Below, in pieces: positions 20,811 to 23,025 of a DNA stretch of 23,025 bases. Position 1 is the stretch's first letter; every line of letters begins with the position of its first letter. The DNA is from Bacillota bacterium. Lineage in GTDB: Bacteria > Vulcanimicrobiota > JAMDEM01. The notes below the pieces were generated by a model that had not been told where the DNA came from, ran no database searches, and saw nothing but the letters and a program-made list of their open reading frames with translations. The position numbers were made by a program, and so were the translations under genes. The stretch lies in assembly GCA_023486985.1 (NCBI GenBank), contig JAMDEM010000049.1, positions 1,048-24,072 on the forward strand, in the 5' to 3' direction.

Positions 20811-23025
20811 ATGAGAAAACTCTCGTTACTGGTAGCTATCGCTATGGTATTTATGTGGATAGCCCCGGCCGTCAGCGCACCTTTGTTTCCTGACGTTCCC
20901 GCAAATGTATGGGCTAGAGACGCCGTAGCAGCACTTGCTGCCAAAGGAATAGTCGAGGGTTATCCTGACGGGACCTACAAGGGCGACAGAGCCGCAACCA
21001 GATATGAAATGGCTGCTGTGGCTGCCAGAATAGTTGCTAAGATGGAAGCTGACGCTGCCAACTATGCAACCAAGGCAGATCTCGAGACCATAAGAGGACT
21101 CGTCCAGAGCTTAAGAGAGGAACTCGATGCTCTGGGAGTAAGGGTTAACAACCTTGAGGATAATCTTTCGAAATTAGATAAAAGAGTATGGAACCTTGAG
21201 AAGATAACATTTTACGGAAGCGTGGATGCTATCTTTACAACCCAGGGTTTCCAGAATTACGGTTTCAACAACACTTCTTCAGGCGTACCCGGTGCAACCA
21301 GTGCTGTAATCCAGAACTATGATGCAGCTGTAGGTTCATTCGGCGCAAACTACAACCCGTTTATGTTCAGCTTTGTTTCCCCTGCCGGTGCATGGGAACA
21401 GGCAACCCTTATCAATGATCCGGCTGCTGGAACCGTTAACGGCGGCGCAACCCTCAAATTCCCTGTAATCAATTACAGGAACGGCGTTGCTCTCACCAAC
21501 GGAACCGGCTGGACCACTCTTGCAAACCTTGGAATCAAGGTAAGAGTATCCGAGGATGTAAGCGCAGGCGCAGACTTCACCGCATATGTATCTGCTGGCG
21601 ACCAGTTAGTGGATGCGTTCTGGGGAGTTCCTGCCAACTTCCTCAGCAATCCGTTCCAGAGCAATCCGGGTCTGGGCGGCATACAGGGTCATAACAATCA
21701 GCCATGGACCAGAATGAATGTTGACAATTTCTGGGCAATGCACAATGCAAGCGGCGCCAAGATAATTGCCGGCTCATACAAAGATACCAAGATGGACAGA
21801 ATAGTATTCGGCGGTCAGTTGAGCCCCAATGCCAACGACCCCAAGTACCTGCCCCTCTTTGGCTTCAACCTCTCCTTCCCAACCAACATAATTGTACCGG
21901 TGAAGGTAGAGCTCTTCTGGTCAAAGCTTCCTGATGGAGAAATGGCTCCCATACTTGGAGGCAATCCTTATTACACATGGACTGCCGGTGCCAACCTCAA
22001 CTTTGAGTTTACCGGCGGCAACTTAAAGCTCAACTTCCTGAGAGCTGCCAACGATTCATCCGCTGGCGGAGTTCTCAATCCCGGCGGAGTTTATTACACT
22101 GTTGACAGAGGTTTAATCGGTGTTGGCTTCCCTAACCCCATTAACCCATTCCAGTGGATAACTCCTTATGGATTTACCGGAAGTGCTACAGTACCCGGCA
22201 ATGCGGGTGTCCCTCTTAACCAGAGACCTGTTATTCCGATAAACGGATTAACAATTGGCGACGGCTCATATGGTCCTATCGGACCCCAGGGCGAGACCAC
22301 ATGGGGAGCCACCCTCAACTACCTCTTCAACGTTCCTTACAAGTTGAAGTTTGTGGGCGAGTATGGAAACTCCAGGTACCAGCCTAACCTTAACAGCGGA
22401 TTCGCCGTTAACGGAAACGCATGGAGAGCCGGACTTTCAGCGACATTTGCACAGGATAACCTGGATATAGGCGTTGAGTATGTTTCAGTAGACCCTACAT
22501 ACGACCCGTTCATTCTCCAGTATCCTCAGATTCTTAATTCTGGTACTCTTGGTGCACCGGTCAACCAGCTTGGTGCTACCAACTACAGCAACGTTGCATG
22601 GAGAATCCCGAGCTTCAGCTATATACCCGGCTTCTACCAGCTTCACGACAGTGAAGTTTATCCCAACAACAGAAACGGTTATAGAATAAAGGCTGAATAC
22701 AGATTCCCAAGCAAAGATGGAAAATTCTCGGCGAGATATGGCCACATGGATCAGAACCAGGCGCTTAACCCCATTGGCTATACCAATGTGTTAGCTGTAG
22801 CTCCGCTTAGCGGACTTTCACCCGGAACCATTGACCCCGTATTTACAAGACTTTATGGTCAGGGCGCCGCCGGCGCTACCAGCCTCAGTATTCCTGAATC
22901 ACCCAAGGGCGTTGTTGAGAATTGGGGAGCTTTCTTCAACTATACCTTCCCTGCCAGCAAGCTCAATATTGACCTGGGATATGAAGACTGGAGCTTTAGA
23001 AGAACTTCAGGGCTTGCACCCGGTG
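20811..23025 (+). CDS. SLH-domain outer-membrane porin (3' end outside the window)
   Basis: 738 codons are visible with no stop before the window ends. A signal peptide (MRKLSLLVAIAMVFMWIAPAVSA, cut near residue 23) is followed by one SLH domain (about 25-70: FPDVPANVW, GIVEGYPDGTYKGDRAATRYEMA). A coiled-coil stretch (about 78-126) leads to a long beta-rich region with alternating hydrophobic residues and many Asn, Gly and aromatics, as in porin barrels. In related proteins the SLH domain binds modified peptidoglycan and tethers the outer membrane, and the barrel forms a general diffusion pore. AAGGAGGT (20798-20805) lies a few bases before the ATG. Codon choice is more biased than in the neighbours (AAC, ACC, TTC, GGC favoured), as expected for an abundant protein. 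Confidence 0.9.
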   Translation, partial: MRKLSLLVAIAMVFMWIAPAVSAPLFPDVPANVWARDAVAALAAKGIVEGYPDGTYKGDRAATRYEMAAVAARIVAKMEADAANYATKADLETIRGLVQSLREELDALGVRVNNLEDNLSKLDKRVWNLEKITFYGSVDAIFTTQGFQNYGFNNTSSGVPGATSAVIQNYDAAVGSFGANYNPFMFSFVSPAGAWEQATLINDPAAGTVNGGATLKFPVINYRNGVALTNGTGWTTLANLGIKVRVSEDVSAGADFTAYVSAGDQLVDAFWGVPANFLSNPFQSNPGLGGIQGHNNQPWTRMNVDNFWAMHNASGAKIIAGSYKDTKMDRIVFGGQLSPNANDPKYLPLFGFNLSFPTNIIVPVKVELFWSKLPDGEMAPILGGNPYYTWTAGANLNFEFTGGNLKLNFLRAANDSSAGGVLNPGGVYYTVDRGLIGVGFPNPINPFQWITPYGFTGSATVPGNAGVPLNQRPVIPINGLTIGDGSYGPIGPQGETTWGATLNYLFNVPYKLKFVGEYGNSRYQPNLNSGFAVNGNAWRAGLSATFAQDNLDIGVEYVSVDPTYDPFILQYPQILNSGTLGAPVNQLGATNYSNVAWRIPSFSYIPGFYQLHDSEVYPNNRNGYRIKAEYRFPSKDGKFSARYGHMDQNQALNPIGYTNVLAVAPLSGLSPGTIDPVFTRLYGQGAAGATSLSIPESPKGVVENWGAFFNYTFPASKLNIDLGYEDWSFRRTSGLAPG

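Noticed and set aside
1..23025. tRNA, rRNA or CRISPR array
   Set aside because: No cloverleaf-like segment, rRNA signature or regularly spaced direct repeat was noticed in a reading of both strands.

Overview
The window is a moderately AT-rich stretch of bacterial chromosome, and every gene I can support reads on the + strand. It is dominated by a type IV pilus (T4P) assembly locus and ends in an outer-membrane porin carrying an S-layer homology (SLH) domain. A T4P locus plus an SLH-type porin points to a diderm outside the Proteobacteria; such porins are known in Cyanobacteria, Deinococcus-Thermus, Synergistota, Negativicutes and several candidate phyla. The sequence alone does not let me name the phylum.

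Layout. 1-210: tail of an unidentified gene. 241-4618: the motor genes pilB, pilT and pilC, behind a promoter whose -10 lies in a perfect palindrome. pilC is broken at 4042-4066 by 25 nt that are the exact reverse complement of 3255-3279, just upstream of pilC. Removing exactly those 25 nt restores a 407-residue PilC. 4619-4878: a terminator, then a second terminator-like hairpin immediately before a SigB/F/G-type sigma factor gene (4879-5643). A GT39-like membrane glycosyltransferase gene (5630-7144) overlaps the sigma gene. 7198-8296: two near-identical major pilin genes, each with its own promoter and terminator. 8344-11838: an O-antigen-ligase/PglL-like protein with TPRs, a third pilin-like protein, and prepilin peptidase PilD. 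11838-19187: two paralogous membrane proteins of about 786 residues, each with a spermidine-synthase-like SAM-binding domain, on either side of a minor pilin set (PilV-, PilW- and PilX-like). 19227-19287: three consecutive short palindromes. 19328-20449: hisC. 20491-23025: a strong promoter, a leader of about 290 nt, and the SLH porin, which runs off the end of the window.

How the genes fit together. PilB and PilT would power extension and retraction through the platform protein PilC. PilD would process the pilins, and the minor pilins would prime and cap the fibre. The GT39-like protein and the ligase could glycosylate pilin or surface polymers. The paired SpeE-like membrane proteins have no settled function; their position around the minor pilins suggests a role in pilus modification or assembly, which is inference. 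The alignment and secretin genes pilM, N, O, P and Q are not in this window. The observations most worth following are the 25-nt inverted repeat in pilC and the twin SpeE-like proteins.
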